Assembly (NCBI GenBank): GCA_022592445.1
Contig: JABYQR010000032.1
Coordinates: 124,001-188,000 of the forward strand
Direction: 5' to 3'
Source of the DNA: Cytidiella melzeri
Taxonomy: Eukaryota > Basidiomycota > Agaricomycetes > Polyporales > Irpicaceae
Length of the DNA stretch: 64,000 bases
Part shown: positions 30,649-42,626 of the stretch, in pieces
Numbering within the stretch: the first letter of the stretch is position 1
Layout: each line of letters starts with the position of its first letter
The notes under the pieces: generated by a model
What the model saw: only the letters and a program-made list of their open reading frames with translations
Told to the model about the DNA's origin: nothing
The model's database searches: none
Translations under genes and position numbers: made by a program

Positions 30649-32430
30649 AAGAGGCTGAGAACTGCATGACAGTATTGAATGTCAAAGGGCAATATGACAA
30701 GGGTACAGATGGCCAGCTGTTATAAAATTTCAGTACTTCAATGCAATGCAACACAAACAACAATGTACTTACCAATCAGTGGTGGAGAGACAGAGGTGTG
30801 TTAAAGGGCAATTTGGAAGGTTACAGTTTGATGGCCAGCTGCACATAGAATTCCAGTACTGAAGCAACAAAAAGACCTGGAGCAAAAAAGGTGTACTGAG
30901 GTACAACTTGGCAGGTCGCAAGGGGTTTTATATGTATTGTGATGCATTTGCAGTGCTGATGAGAGTAACAGCATGCGCACAGCATGGTTATATTTACCTC
31001 AGGAAAGATAGGGGCTAATGAAAAGTTGAGAGAATATTGATATGCCCGGAAACCACTGGATGTGCACCAGGCTCCAACACAAGCATGTTCTCATGGACAA
31101 GCAGCACTTTTCTCCCTATGAAACCTTTGTGGTTATGTTTGTGTTGGGCCTCTCCTCAGGCCCTTTGCTCTCATGGCTACCACACATCTGTCAAATCTCC
31201 AAGCCCCTGTTTGGTTGGCTGATTGAATTTTTGCTGATAAGATAAACAGTGTTCCCTTTGCTTTGCGCCCTGTTCTTTCACCCCCTGTCTCACCCTGCGC
31301 TGCACTGCCTCATTGCCTCATTTCCACCTGAAGCTTTTGTTTTATATGAACCCTCTAGCCTTTTACTCATATACACTGTCTTTTACCTTGAGTAAAGAGA
31401 ATACAACACCCCCAGTGTTCCTCCCCTCAAGTTTTCTCCTGCTACCTTGCCCCTCTCGTCTTGAGCAGTCCCGCTGTGCGTATGCCTGCACTTTAATGGG
31501 TCTTCTCTCACTGTGCCTCCCTGTTAATGGCACCACACTTCTCTTTCATTTGGCTACTGTGTTTTCGTTGTGTCTGTACTGCATTCCCTGTGTTTGTGAT
31601 CTGTTTCATCCTTCTCTTTCTTTGCATCACCTCACCCCTTTCTCCTTGCCCATTGGCATTACATCTTCTCTCCCCCTTTGTGTCAATGAGTAATTGTCAA
31701 CTCTTGTTCTTACCTTACATACTTCTACTCCTTCTTTTCTACCTCATTGTTGCACTGCTCATCCCACACTACTTTCACTCTTTGTGTCTTGTTGGCTTGC
31801 ACCATGTGGCTGAGACACTGACACACCCCCTGGACACAAAGGAACCAGGCACAAACACAACAGACCTCCAGGGAGGCAATTATGTGCATATTAAGGGTTG
31901 AGAGTATGAGTGGATGTATGGTGTGGGTGGGTCCAAGAGTCCTAGGCTGCACCTATTTGAAAATGAGAGGTAACGCAATTACAATTCCTGAAGAATGAAG
32001 AAGAATTGTTCCAGTGTGCTCCAGCACATTGATGCCTTTTCAGATGTGACCTTTTTGTCCCCCAAAGTGTGGGAATCTGATGGCAGAATACAGAAATTAA
32101 CAGTGTCAATAACAAAACAATGAATACAGCTGATGGCATCACACTGGCCTTGTTATCAGCCCTTTATAACTTTGTATCAGATCACTTTTGCAATCAAAAT
32201 GCAGTTTTTGATTTTTACAGACTGCACATGGGTACAAATCTGTACATATTTTACACCATTGGATAGCCCTATTTTGCAGCAACATCTTGGTACAAACATC
32301 CTGTCAATTGAAGTGAAATTGAGCAAGTTATGGCCAGTCTACTGAAAAAGGTCACTCAGACTCAGATTCAAACTGCACTCTTGCCATGATGTCAAAATCT
32401 GGTCAGGTACATGGGCAGCAGTCTACAGAC
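30649..32430. other. T-rich spacer without a recognised gene
   Basis: Pyrimidine-rich, low complexity between about 31250 and 31780. Long frames there encode only hydrophobic low-complexity peptides. I see nothing I can name. Confidence 0.35.
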
Positions 32431-32599
32431 ATTGCTTGCTCTCTAAACAAGGAATACAATTAGAAGACATGCCACACATAGTATTGGCTCTGAGCAAGAG
32501 CTACCAGTACTTTGGAAGCTAACTACCAAATCTCAATCCCTACATTCTTGGACAATGTAAATTTGTGGCTGCATTAGTGGTGAGTACTGTATCTGATTG

Positions 32600-33300
32600 C
32601 TTCACAAAGTTTCACAAACTGTTAGTTGCTCTCTAAGCAGGAGTTACAATCAGAACACAGCCTGTGGCAGTTCCAATGGGGTGAGGCAGTTCAGACATCA
32701 ACAGTACATGGTTGCATCAGCAGCAAGCACTGCGTTGGATTGTTGCACAAAGTTTTACAACCATTAGTTGCTCTCTAAGGAGAAGTTAAAATCAGAACAT
32801 AGCCTGTGGCAGTTCTGATGGGGCTGAGGCAGTCCAGACATCAACAGGCCGTGGTTGCATCACCATAGAGCACTGCCTTTGATTCTTCCATACAGTTTCA
32901 CAACCACCAGTTGCTCTATAAGCAGGAGTTACAATCAGAACATAGCCTGTGGCAGCTCTGATGGGGGTGAGGCAATGCAGACATCAGCTAGACATGGTTT
33001 CATCAGCAGCCAGCACTGCAATCAATTGGTCCACAAAATTTCACAACCATTGGTTGCTCTCTAAGGAGGAGTTACAATCAGAGCACAGCCTGTGGCAGTT
33101 TCAATGGAGATGAGGCAGTTCTAGTGGGACTGAGGCAGTTCAGACATCAACAGGACACATTTGCATCACCACAGAGCACTGCCTTTGATTCTTTCACACA
33201 GTTTCACAACCACTAGTGGCTCTATAAGCAGGAATTACAATCAGAACACAGCCTGTGGCAGTTTCAATGGAGATGAGGCAGTTCATACCTCAACAGGATA
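32600..33300. repeat. Minisatellite of about 143-bp period
   Basis: Five head-to-tail units, each beginning near TTGCTCTCTAAG: about 32626, 32768, 32911, 33054 and 33217. Spacings are 142, 143, 143 and 163; the last unit holds an extra 20-bp internal duplication of GAGGCAGTT. Each unit contains CAGAACACAGCCTGTGGCAG and GAGGCAGTTCAGACATCAAC. A degenerate start lies near 32440. The period is not a multiple of three, so it is not a coding repeat. Confidence 0.85.
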
Positions 33301-33309
33301 TCAAGCCCT

Positions 33310-34058
33310 TCAGTTCTTGAGCAAGCAATTCTCTGTCATCAGCAGTGAACACTGCACAAGATTTATGATAAGATATATGAAGCCCCTTGCCACCATTGGT
33401 GACTACCCTCATCAATGTATGGCTTGTTTTCCTGCAACCAAACTTATCATTTGTAGTACAGTCACTTTATCCCAGATCAAGTTGCCTATCAACGGTGTCA
33501 CCAATAGAAAATGCCTGTAATACAGTCAATATCCATGACCAGATGGCTTGGCAAGGTCCTTACCAGGAACAGAGTTGTTTACTCAGGTTCCTTTTGGTAA
33601 CAAAGTCACAGGTGCAATGAACTATTTTACGCTAGATGATTTATTCAATTTGCTATCAATAACATAATCACTTGCAACCCTGCTCCTGCAGTTTACCAAA
33701 TTGTATCTAGAATATTTGACATAGTTCAACACCATCAAGAAGAAGACGCATGTCAAACAATCTTTATCTCCATGCTCTACGCCACAAACTTGTACATGTC
33801 TTAATTTTGTACTCACACCCATTGTTGCACTTCAAACAATGCAACACAGTCCCTCTTCTTTCATGAATAATTGTGTGCTCCAGTGGAGACAAACCACCAA
33901 ATTACTATAGATTAATCATTGAAGAAGCTATTCCCAACAGAATCACTTGTTCAGGCTGCTACATGCACCAAGTTTACTTACATATCTGGCTCAAAAATTA
34001 ATATTTCATTCAATCTTCAGGAATTGTACTTGCCGCTTGCCGGCCTTGCTAACGCTAG
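33310..34058 (+). pseudogene. Decayed gene fragments, copy 2
   Basis: Two segments similar to those at 27880-28020 and 29373-29568, in the same order: SSEHCTRF ... MKPLATIGDY (about 33340-33480), then YYRLIIEEAIPNRITCSGC (about 33890-33960). In the first locus TEs separate them. Suggests a duplicated, dead gene of unknown family. Confidence 0.45.
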
Positions 34059-34282
34059 TTTGGAGCTCAGAGAGGTAGGCCAAGTGGTGCAAAGTGCGGG
34101 ATAAGGGCAACGAGCTGACACAGGGAAAAGAGATGTAAATATTGTGTTGCAATAGAAAGACAAGAAGCAGTGAAATGCAATGTGTGACACAATGTAGGGC
34201 GCAAGAGAACAATGGTGTGGCAAAGAGAGTGGTGTAAGAGCAAACACTAACAAAGTGGAATATGTGTGTGAGGGGTAGAGGC

Positions 34283-34759
34283 TGTTACGCTTCGAAGATG
34301 AGTCTTATTATTCTTGCTGCTTTATGTCTGTATCTACTTATGTAAGCAACTACTATAAATGTCTACTTCAGCTATTCTACTGTATTACTAAGTGGATGAC
34401 TCATGCATGACTCATTGTATGACTAGGCTCAGCACTTGTACCAGAGGCGTACATAATGAGTAAATGACTCATGCTAGAACTTGTCCTCAGATGTATGCTT
34501 TAGGCATCCTCTGGAGTTGTACTACGTGCTTTCCATGTCATTTCCTATGCTACTAGAACACAGGCGTACATATATGTGCAGTATCCCTATAGTGCTATAC
34601 TACTTATATCTGTACGTCTCAGCTAATGTGATGGTTACTACTGGAGTTTCCATATACGGCTGCACAATTCTCATATCAAGACTGTGGGAACTCTGCTACC
34701 TTAAAGCGTCCTTGTAATAAGGCATGGGAAACTACATATTATATTATATAGTTTTAACA
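34283..34759 (-). repeat. 3' LTR of a second copia element
   Basis: 477 bp, TGTTACGC ... TTTTAACA with 5-bp inverted ends (TGTTA/TAACA). It directly follows AAGTGGGAG, a polypurine tract, on the minus strand and the end of RNase H. No matching 5' LTR is seen in the window. Confidence 0.75.
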
Positions 34760-34792
34760 CTCCCACTTAACCATTACATTAGTGAGTGTTTA

Positions 34793-37127
34793 GATCAATT
34801 AGACTTAATCTCCCATTGAAGTATGATTGCTTCTGAAATGCCAATGACTTTGTCATGATATCAGCAATCTACTCTTCAGTTGGAACTGCATATAGTTTGG
34901 CATTCTTATTTTTGACAAACTCTAACATAATGATATTGAATGTCAATATGCTTTGAGCGTGACTCTATCTTTGGATTCTTGGTGAAGTAAATAGCACCAT
35001 GATTATCACAGCATAGAATGGTAGGCTCTTGCTGTTTGAAATCCAATTCTTTGAGCACTGGTGTGCAACCAAAAACATTGCTTGGAAGTTTTGCACAAGG
35101 CCATGTATTCTGATTCCATTGATGATAGAGCAAAGGTTTTCTGCTTTTTAGAAGTCCAGGAAATTGCTCCTTTAGCCAAAAGAAATACATATCCTGTTGT
35201 CGAATGTCTATCGTCTTTATTCTCAGCCCAGTCTGCATCCGAATAGCCAATGATACCAGCATTACTTGATCCATTATACTTGATTGCATAGGACTGCGTA
35301 TCAAGCAAATATCTCAGTATATATTTAGCTGATTTATAATGGTGGTCAGTTGGATTTGACATGTACTGTGAAAGACGTATGACTGCATATGAAATGTCTG
35401 GTCTAGTACCAATCATAACATATATAAGCGTGCCAATCAACGCTTGATACTGTCTCAGTAAACCAGAATCTGCTTTGTAGTCAGAATCTGCCTTCTGTAG
35501 TACAGCACCTAAAGGTAATCTTGTCCAAGCAGGATTAGCATTTGCCATATTAAATCATTTTAAAGCCTCTTGAATATACGACTCTTGGTCAAGTAGAATT
35601 GTTTTAGCTTTACAATCTCTCTGCACACGCATGCCTAGAATAAGCTTAGCTTCTCCTAAGTCACACATCTCATAGCAATCCATAAGATTTTTCTTAAGTG
35701 CAGACATAGCAAGTTTACTATTTCCTATTGGAAATATTTCATCAACATATAGAATGAGAATTAAATTCCCCCCTTGTTGCTGACACACGTAAACACCAGC
35801 ATCTGAATGAATCCTGTCAAAGCCTAATTCTATCAGAGTGTTATGAATTTTGATATTCCATGTCCGTGAAGCTTGTTTAAGTCCATAAATGGCTTATGTA
35901 AGCAAACAAACATGGTTCTCCACTCCCTTCTCCACAAAACCTTCTGGTTGTTCCATATAGATTTCTTCGTCCAGTTCGCCGTAAAGGAAAGCTGTTTTCA
36001 CATCCAATGCCTCGATTTCCCAATCTTCAAGTGCAGCTATAGCTAGTAGCATGCGTATGGATTCACGTGTGACTGGTGAGAAAGTTTCTTGATAATCAAT
36101 TCCTTCAACTTGGGTGAATTCTTTTGCAACAAGACGTGCTTTATATCGACCATCAGACTTTATGGTGAAGACCCATTTGCATTTCACAATTTTGCGTGAT
36201 GCGTCTGGTCGTCGTACAAGCGTCCAAGTTTTATCCTTCATTTGAGAATCAATTTTGTCTTGTGCAGCAGCAAACCATTGATCCCGATCATCTCTTTTCA
36301 TTGCCTGCTTCCACGTCTGTGGATATTCATTGATTGAATAAGCAGTAATTGAATTAAGAGTCTTGTCATCAATTTCTGCAGAATCATCATCATCAGTTAA
36401 GCCTCCTGATAGAGTTGATGTTCTGGACCCGGTTCAACGGAAGGTGATCTCAAAGGTTGACGTGATGACGTTCCTGATTGCAAAGGTATCCGTAATCTGG
36501 ACGGCCCTGCAACCGGAGATCTCGCGTGTGTTCTTGAGTTCCATTCAGCTCTCAAACAAAGCTCATTTTGTTCTTCCTTTTTGTCCTTAGCCACTTGCTT
36601 TTCCAAAGCTTTCTGCATATCCACCAGCTGCATGTAAAGTTTAGGATTTTTTCCAGCAGTTGAACGTTTGTTCTGGTTGATAGGTGGTGGCAAAGATGGT
36701 TTAGGCTTAGGTCCTCGTTTGATTTGTGGTTGTGGTACTTTGTCAAGAACCGGAGCTGAATGGAATTGCTGCTGTTGTCGAGAAGGATGAGTAGGTGCTT
36801 GGTGCTTTGGATGATCATCATCTCCATCATCAGAATCTTGGTGACCTTGTTCATCATTCTCTTCAAAAGGTGAAAATTATCGTGTGGAGGAACAGTGTTA
36901 TTATCACTGTTATCGTCAACTAAATATTGTTTGGAAGGAGTAATATCTTTACAATACAGGAAATGAGTCTCGTCAACTACTGCATCGCGAGCAATGACGA
37001 TTTGCTGTTTATCCCAGAATTAGTAACCCTTTACACCTGGTTCATACCCAACAGATATCATAGGAGTTGCTTTTGGTGACAACTTGTTCTGACAACTTTT
37101 GATCAGTACATGGACGTATGCACAACA
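34793..37127 (-). pseudogene. Second copia element, pol remnant
   Basis: Pieces in correct order on the minus strand: end of integrase and linker (YEPGVKGY, KQQIVIARDAVVDETHFL near 37000), a low-complexity linker, RT (WTLVRRPD, KWVFTIKSDGRYKARLVAKE, IDYQETFSPVTR, LDVKTAFLYGELDEEIYMEQ), RT box YVDE instead of YVDD (near 35750), RNase H (GYSDADWAENKDDRHSTTGY, SSMESEYMAL, SRSKHIDIQYHYVR, IADIMTKSL). Several stops and frameshifts. The 5' half, gag and protease, is absent; the break is at about 37128, where an LTR-like repeat begins. Confidence 0.88.
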
Positions 37128-37500
37128 TGGGCTCCTTATTGTTCTGTCGCTATTGTTCTCTTTATGGAAGGATGTTCTCACAGGTGTGGGAATGGAATAC
37201 AATAGTTGGTCTCCTTTTAGATAGATTCTCTCACGGGTAGAGTTCTTGGCAAGGACTAGACAATAGCTATTGTTCTCTTTTAGGTAGTTCTTTTGTTCTT
37301 TGTTCACACGGCTTCTTGCAAAGCCTGCCCTCAACATGGTCTGTGCGCAGGTCCCTGAAGTCTATATATACTGCTGCATGTACGCTCCTAGCCCCCCATC
37401 TCGACCTCTTGGTCTTTACTGGGCTAGGTAAGCAACCCCCTCTTGTACTACATAGCTGGTAGTAACAATACTAACTTGGTCTTTACTGGGCTAGCTACCT
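37128..37500 (+). repeat. LTR-like repeat C, copy 2
   Basis: Begins TGGGCTCC and is closely similar to 28997-29371, with the same TATATA box and TTGGTCTTTACTGGGCTAG repeats. It abuts the broken copia integrase on its left. Confidence 0.6.
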
Positions 37501-37577
37501 GAATAAGGTTTATAGTTGGTGAGAGCATTGTGCTACACGCCTGCCACCACCTCGTCGTCGTCGTCCACATTGTGTCC

Positions 37578-38359
37578 CTAGTTGCTACGTTGAGCTCCGT
37601 CTCCGTGACAGCACCCACTTGATTGGAGCGTTGCTTTTACCGGTGGCGTGCTTGATGACGCGGCCCCGGCAGCATCCCAAGACACAGGGAAATATGATTG
37701 ATGGAAGAGATCGGTGGAGGAAGCGGTGGGTCCAGGGGTATTGCATGTGAGACTTGGTGTAAGAGTGTGTGATGGACTAGCCGCGCCTAAAGGCGGCAAT
37801 GCAGAAGAATGGGTGCCGCATAAGTTTGAGGGTGCCGCGCGTTGTGAGGGCGCCATATGCGTGTGTGAGGCAGCCGTAGCTGGAGATGGCAGTGCAGACC
37901 TCAATATATCGTGCGCTAACTCGGCCTCGGACAGCGGCAACGGTGACAAAATAAAATCTGTCCCATTTACCTGCACACCTGCGGACTGGAGTTGCACTGT
38001 CTGGATACCGCGCGTTAGCCATGAAATGCCACTTAAAGTGGCAACAGATGTTTGGTGCCGAGTTGTCGGCGTTGAAGCTGGGGAGAAGGCAGACATGAGA
38101 GGTGGCGTTGTGGCAGGCGACGGCGGAGGGGTGTCAGCTGCTCATCGTGAATAATTTAGTCAATAATCAGAAACAGATAGTCCGGTAAATGTGCCCACGT
38201 ACCTCTGCGTTGTTGGATGGGCTCGGTGTCCCATGGATACAACAAGAGCGTCACACAATTGTCAGCCCACTCACTCACATCGCTCAATGTTTCCAGCTCG
38301 TCATCTGAGTTATCCGAGTTATCCGATGTGGTAGGCACGGTAGTCCTACTACAGGACAT
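37578..38359 (-). CDS. Hypothetical Ser/Thr/Pro-rich protein
   Basis: Two exons. The first (ATG at 38359) gives MSCSRTTVPTTSDNSDNSDD, ELETLSDVSEWADNCVTLLL and EPIQQRR; the donor GTACGT and an acceptor CAG near 38141 keep the frame into ADTPPPSPATTPP and a 172-codon exon ending QRSN. The last half is very rich in Ser, Thr, Pro and Ala. I recognise no family. It lies head to head with the next gene. Confidence 0.5.
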
Positions 38360-38639
38360 ATAAGCATGAAAGGAAAGTAAGAAAGAAGTAAGGAGACAAG
38401 AGGGATGAGGAGGGAGAAGGGTGGGGCAACGGGTACATAAGATATCGCTTAGTGGAGTTACACTGAGGTGAATTACGAACATCACCTGACTGACACGTTC
38501 GGTTCATTTTGACATCTGTGTAGCTTTCTGAGCACAGCAGATCAGCGCGAGACAAACGCAAGGCAACGTCTAGCAGCTATATTAGAGCTACCGTATGCGT
38601 TGACTGAAGATCACAACTCGGAGTCCTCATTTCTCCATC

Positions 38640-39157
38640 ATGGATGCGGCACACAACATTCAACGTGTTACAATTCGAGCCTATACATCGCCGGCGTTGA
38701 GCGTTCACTCTGAGAGTAAGTCAGCATAACGCAGTATGTACCACATACTGATCTTGAACTAGGTGTGGCGTCCAAGCCTGAGGATGTAGCTGCCGTAGAG
38801 CAACATCTAGAGGCGAAGATTATTGCTTTGAAGGCTGCAGTCGTTGATGTCAACAATGATCTTACCGCGCCGCAGGATTGCGTAATCGAACTTGTTATCA
38901 AACGCTCTACTACCGAGGAGGAGTGGGAGACAGCGGAGCAGAGTGTTCTCTGGGAGCAGGAAATGCCGGGCAGAGATCCGGAGGAAGTGGAGGCTCGACA
39001 ACAGCAAGTAGCCTTGTTGATTGCTGATTCTGGCCGCCTAGATGCCGCCATTGCAACGGTACATGTGCGGTCAAACGGGCTTGCCATCACTCGCAACAAT
39101 CTCACAGTGGCTGTGGAACGGGCAGTGGAAGAGTTGGAGACCCTCTTGGTGTCTTAG
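38640..39157 (+). CDS. Hypothetical coiled-coil protein
   Basis: Exon 1 from ATG at 38640 (MDAAHNIQRVTIRAYTSPAL), donor GTAAGT near 38717, acceptor TAG near 38761, then a 130-codon exon. The main part is helical and Glu/Ala/Val-rich: AAVEQHLEAKIIALKAAVVD, EEEWETAEQSVLWEQEMPGR and VAVERAVEELETLLVS, so a coiled coil is likely. No family recognised. The divergent neighbour is about 280 bp away. Confidence 0.55.
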
Positions 39158-39396
39158 TTGTTGGTTTCAGTGCTGTGTATATCTTGGATAAACGGTCACA
39201 ATATCGGTGTTCAAGCAAATGCAAATTGATTGTGAATTAAAAAGTGACAAAGACAGTATGAAGCAGGGAAAGAACGGGGCATATAACAACGAGAGCAGAA
39301 CGACAGGGAGACAGCAACAGCACGGGTGGAGCAAAAAAGCGCCGGCGGGAACGTACGCAATGAGGTGGAAGAGTGAGAAGGATACGCGCCGTGAAC

Positions 39397-41551
39397 TCAC
39401 CGCTTAGCACGCTTGCGAGGTGAGCTGGTGGGCTGGGTGAGTGCGCATTTACCGGTACTGGCAGTTGGCGCGCTTTCCGTGTTGTGTTCAAGGACCCACG
39501 TCACATCGTCGATGAGAGCAGACCACTCTGCAAGGAGGTCGTCCTGGCCACGCTCAAAGCTTGCATTGCCTACCCACAAAAGCCCACCAAGGACTAAGAA
39601 TATCCCGTTTTTACCTGGCTTGATCAAAGTGGACCAGTCAGACGGCGATGTACTAGCTGGTCGTCTGCTCTTGTTGTCACCTCATATGGTTGGCTGCATA
39701 GATTTCCACTACAGGGACAGCTTCTCCAAGAACTTGGAGTGGCTCTGAATACGAGGACCAGCTGCCGGGCGACCATGCTTGAACCAATCTGCAATTTTGT
39801 CCGGACAGCCGTTGCCAGGCAAGATGTTGCCCCTTGGGTCGTTGAAGCTTGCTTGCACTTGCTGACAAATGAACTGGGACACGCACGCCTTCCATGGCGC
39901 GTTGATTGCGGCTTCTACAACTGGCTAGTATGCACTCTGCAGCGTGTCCGGGCAGTTCGAGCCTGTGAGCGCGAGGATGGATGGCTGCTGCTGAGCATTG
40001 CTGCTAGAGGGCAGCAATGGCGAAGGACGAATGCTTGAATCTGTGCTTGAACGGGAAGGGGAAGCTGGGCGCAGTGGGGTTATCTGGGACGCGGGCGGTG
40101 TACCAGATACACCCAATGGTGCAGGCAGCGTAGTTTGTGTTGGCGTTACGGCTGGACTGTGTGTCAATGGTGGTGTTGGCACTCTAGCAGGAATCTGTGT
40201 CGAGGGAGGTGGCGACGGGGGAGGAGCGTTCTGTGGAAGTGAAGGCGGTGCAACAGGTGCTGCGTTGGTGGTGGCCAATGCCAATCTCAAAGACGCTGGC
40301 TGCTGGAAGGTCCCGGTTTGTTCCTCAGGCTCGGCTGGAGCGCTCAATGGGGCCAGCTCCGGATTGTCCTGCTTGGCATCATGGTTGGCAGCAGCAGGTG
40401 GGCTAGATTCCCTCAATGACACAGTGCTTGCAGATATAGCTCGACAACAACACTTATCCTTGGAGTAAAGAGCGGAAGCAAATGAGACCATTGACGTCTC
40501 CACAGCATTGAATCCCTCAGGGTCAAATTCAGGCCACTGACGAGGAAAAGCCTCATTTGTCTGGCCACAATGAAAGCTGCGGAGGTTTCAGTGTAAAGCA
40601 CGCAATAATAGGCTGCATACATACCTTTGCATACCAATACGGCCCTGTTGAGACAGGATTGGGCCTGTGATCAGAATTGAAACCACCATACCTGTGCACT
40701 CAGCCAGCCCCTCTGCAACGGCTTTCATAAATGGTGCGGTGTTGATGATACATCTGGGCTAGATCAGCGTGCGTAATGATAGTAGGCAAAAAACTCACTG
40801 CTTGAAATCTAAGGCTGTCTCCGGTGCTTTGGTGTCTGCCTGCACGTCCTTGAGCCGCTGCTGGTAGTCGGCCTCAGCGAGCTCTCTAACACGTGCCCTC
40901 TCTTCAGGGCTCTCGTTGTCCCAGAACTCTTTTATGACCTTCTGCCAGATTGCCATACGCGAAGGTTTGTTCTTGTTGTTCGCAGCCGTGACAGCCTCTT
41001 GAAACTGCTGGTTGAACATTTCGCAAATCTTCAACTCGTAGTACAGTGTCTGGGAGAACTGAAAGTTGGCCATGCATTGCACTGGCTCAGTGGATTGTTT
41101 CGTCATCTTGCGAAATAGAAGCTTTGCTTCATTCTGCATTGTGCTATTTGTGACTTTCTGATAGCAATGGTAATATCACATGCCCAGCTTCTGAAGGACA
41201 GGTGAGTTGGAATGAGAGGTAGCAGATGTTGCGACTCACAGTTCAAAGATTCAAATAGTAGGCTACTTTCTCGGCCACCTCCTCCTCCAAAATATCAGTC
41301 GTGCCCGGCACCTTTTTGCCCGCAGTAGGCTCCACGTCCAGGATCTCGTCTTCAGGAATATCCTTGCTAAGGGGAAGATTGTAGCCATATCAAAGAATCC
41401 AGCATGTGGTGATTGTATCGTAAAAAATTGTTGACTTTGAGGACGCTGTGGCGTTCTCCCAGTCATGCTTGAAGCTCTCAAGCCATGCTGCTTTGCCGTT
41501 AGGAACCCAACTCTTGCGACCGCGTGGTTTTGGAGATTTCGCTTTTGGCAT
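39397..41551 (-). pseudogene. Member of an expanded Agaricomycete hypothetical family, broken
   Basis: From an ATG at 41551: PKPRGRKSWVPNGKAAWLES, FYDTITTCWIL then TGA then YGYNLPLSKD, so one in-frame stop where CGA is likely. Further exons give FRKMTKQSTEPVQ, WDNESPEERARVRELAEADY, MVVSILITGPI, FHCGQTNEAFPRQWPEFDPE, a Pro/Ser-rich linker, PDKIADWFKHGRPAAGP, LSL-stop-WKSMQPTI, PGKNGIFLVLGGLLWVGN, ending SPRKRAKR. The order of a GRKSWV-type start, a Trp-rich LQP-like motif and a PG-x-NG-x-FLVL end matches, from memory, a family with many copies in Agaricomycetes and no known function. At least two internal stops make it a pseudogene. Confidence 0.6.
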
Positions 41552-42009
41552 CCAGAGGTCGTGCAGAAGAGGAGCGAGGAAGCGAGGCGGGACAGCGCCG
41601 ACGTGGCAGTGAGGTAAGAGACGCTCATGTGGAATCCCGCGTGATGGCGCACAAGCGCTGAGCTCGGATGACAGACAAGCACTCCACAAGCGAGAAACCA
41701 GCACTCATCCCGCCCCCTGCTCTCGTAGCAGATAAGGGAATATATCAGCTTATCTAATAGTCCTATTAGGGTTATTCATAGTCAAATTATGGATGTGGTG
41801 CGTATTTGAGGGAATAGATCTATCGCCGCCCAGGTTTGATGGCTACCTACCTATTGTGGGTATGGACCGGCTGCTATAGAGGGGGAAAAAAAGGAATATA
41901 ACGCTACTAGAGTCCTTTAATAATGTCTGCAGTACTATTAGCTAGGGTTTTTTCTCATTCAATCCGCTATTGTACTAGTATGTATTTATGAAAACACTAC
42001 AAGGTCTGG
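41552..42009. other. A/T-rich spacer
   Basis: No coding frame with support. Probably the promoter side of the preceding pseudogene and old repeat sequence. Confidence 0.3.
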
Positions 42010-42626
42010 TGGTCGATTGAGTCAAATTGACTGCAGTCTTGCATAGCCTTACGCGGCCTCTCACGCCTCAATAGTTCATCTTTTGTTTGAAACTCTTTTG
42101 GTTTCATTGTGCTGCGTCTATTTCTTACCTGCGTTATTTTACTGCATTATTGTGTCTGCGTTTCATCTTCACTGTGTCGAGCTTACTGCGTTTACTTTCA
42201 CTGCAACCGCGTTTTACAGCGACCACTTTCATCTTCCTTAGCGACCGCAGTTTGTGTTTGAGATTCATACTGCGTTCGCGTTTACTATCCACAACTTTCC
42301 GCGCGCCGTCTTTATTTTGAGACTCGGCATCTTGCGCGCGTTCTCTTTGAGCCGCGCTAAAAACTCTTTTGCTTTCACCGTGCCGCCTATGCCTTTTGCC
42401 CGCAATATGCGTGGTATCTTGCCCTCCTAGCTCAATTTAAACAAAACCTTTATTATCACAAACCTTGTCGCTCTTTACAGCACAGGTAAAACTAGGACTC
42501 TAAGACCACCTCACACACTTTAACACTTCCGCGCTTCCACACCTTACACTTCTATTGCCACTTCGTGGTTGGTTGTGTTGTCTTTAAGGCTGTACTTAGT
42601 CTTGAAGCGTGTTTCAGTGTCTCACC
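42010..42626 (+). repeat. Truncated copy of the LTR-like insertion
   Basis: On the minus strand starts TGAGACACTG, as the 22299 end of the longer copy, and stays similar to it (22299-22890) up to GTCAATTTGACTC. It abuts the Gypsy B integrase codons at 42627. The remaining 1.2 kb, including the ORF, is missing here. Confidence 0.75.

Noticed and set aside
31313..31901. Overlapping frames of 120-130 codons
   Set aside because: Hydrophobic, T-rich low complexity with no family motif; expected from pyrimidine-rich DNA.
32600..33300. CRISPR-like array
   Set aside because: Units are about 143 bp, diverged throughout, and no unique spacers exist; this is a eukaryotic minisatellite.
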